From Chryseobacterium sp. H1D6B (GTDB taxonomy: Bacteria; Bacteroidota; Bacteroidia; Flavobacteriales; Weeksellaceae), in contig NZ_JARXVJ010000001.1 of the NCBI RefSeq assembly GCF_029892445.1, forward strand, positions 992,001 to 1,056,000: 64,000 nt of DNA, written 5' to 3'. The notes beneath the pieces were generated by a model. The model was not told the DNA's origin. It ran no database searches and saw nothing but the letters and a program-made list of their open reading frames with translations. This document shows positions 63,786-64,000 of the stretch, in pieces. Every line of letters begins with the position of its first letter. Positions within the stretch are counted from its first letter, which is position 1. A program made the position numbers and the translations under genes.

Positions 63786-64000
63786 ATGAAGCTAGAAAAA
63801 TCTAAATTAATAGGAAATAAAACTGTACAGATCAGCGGTTCGAAAAGCATTTCGAATCGTTTGTTGATTTTGGAAAGTTTATTTAAAAACATACAGGTCA
63901 GCAACCTTTCAAATTCTCAGGATACCCATGTGCTTAAAAAAGCACTGACTGAAAATACTGAAGTTATAGACATCCACCATGCAGGAACTGCTATGCGTTT
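63786..64000 (+). CDS. aroA: 3-phosphoshikimate 1-carboxyvinyltransferase (partial, 3' end outside window)
   Basis: The first 71 codons of EPSP synthase of the shikimate pathway. The N-terminal motif ISGSKSISNRLLILESL carries the substrate-binding Lys-Ser, and HHAGTAMR opens the second motif at the window edge. The start at 63786 fits family N-termini. Confidence 0.93.
   Translation, partial: MKLEKSKLIGNKTVQISGSKSISNRLLILESLFKNIQVSNLSNSQDTHVLKKALTENTEVIDIHHAGTAMR

Noticed and set aside
1..64000. CRISPR arrays, tRNA or rRNA genes
   Set aside because: No regular repeat-spacer array, tRNA-like or rRNA-like sequence was seen by eye on either strand.

Overview
The window looks like chromosome of a Chryseobacterium-type flavobacterium (Bacteroidota, Weeksellaceae). 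It has low GC, promoter -7 boxes of the TAnnTTTG type a short distance upstream of many start codons, many type IX secretion (T9SS) cargo proteins with type A or type B C-terminal signals, a fused isobutyryl-CoA mutase (IcmF), a GlmU-like sugar nucleotidyltransferase and a zinc-free type B L31. The genus is inferred from gene content only.

Layout. 1-2.5 kb: end of accA, a small secreted protein, and tsf with its own promoter. 2.6-16.3 kb: four tandem paralogs of about 940-1130 aa (IgGFc-binding-like N-terminus, type B T9SS C-terminus), then a carboxypeptidase-regulatory-like protein. 16.4-19.1 kb: three more genes of the small secreted family seen beside accA, with trmB among them. 19.2-21 kb: rplM-rpsI-rpsB on the minus strand, separated from tsf. 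21-31.5 kb: DUF3667 protein, icmF, an ATP-pyrophosphatase, a serine hydrolase, a 2'-5' RNA ligase-like protein, an M64 peptidase and ruvC. 31.4-34 kb: a lipocalin-like pseudogene and an M43 metalloprotease, followed by a DUF4407 membrane protein.

35.6-52.2 kb is the accessory region and the most interesting part. A three-gene operon encodes a T9SS cargo protein, an exported YD-repeat protein and an exported DUF6443/RHS protein with a variable C-terminal tip, followed by a likely immunity gene. Downstream lie four further RHS-core/tip + small-gene cassettes. Their core fragments lack start codons and two begin at the same point of the RHS core. The tips differ completely (zincin-like, RH/HE/NN-GR type, ADP-ribosyltransferase-like, JAMM/DUF4329-like). 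Remnants of three antisense XRE-type regulators and short hairpin elements lie between cassettes, and an IS3-family element closes the array. This reads as an expressed polymorphic toxin with a reservoir of silent replacement tips.

52.2-64 kb returns to ordinary genes: a second M43 metalloprotease, peroxiredoxin and DsbA-like oxidoreductase, guaB, an ECF sigma/anti-sigma operon with DUF4252 and GIN-domain proteins, a GlmU-like enzyme, rpmE type B, a lipoprotein with beta-helix character, a MazG-like pyrophosphohydrolase and the start of aroA. I saw no rRNA, tRNA or CRISPR array.
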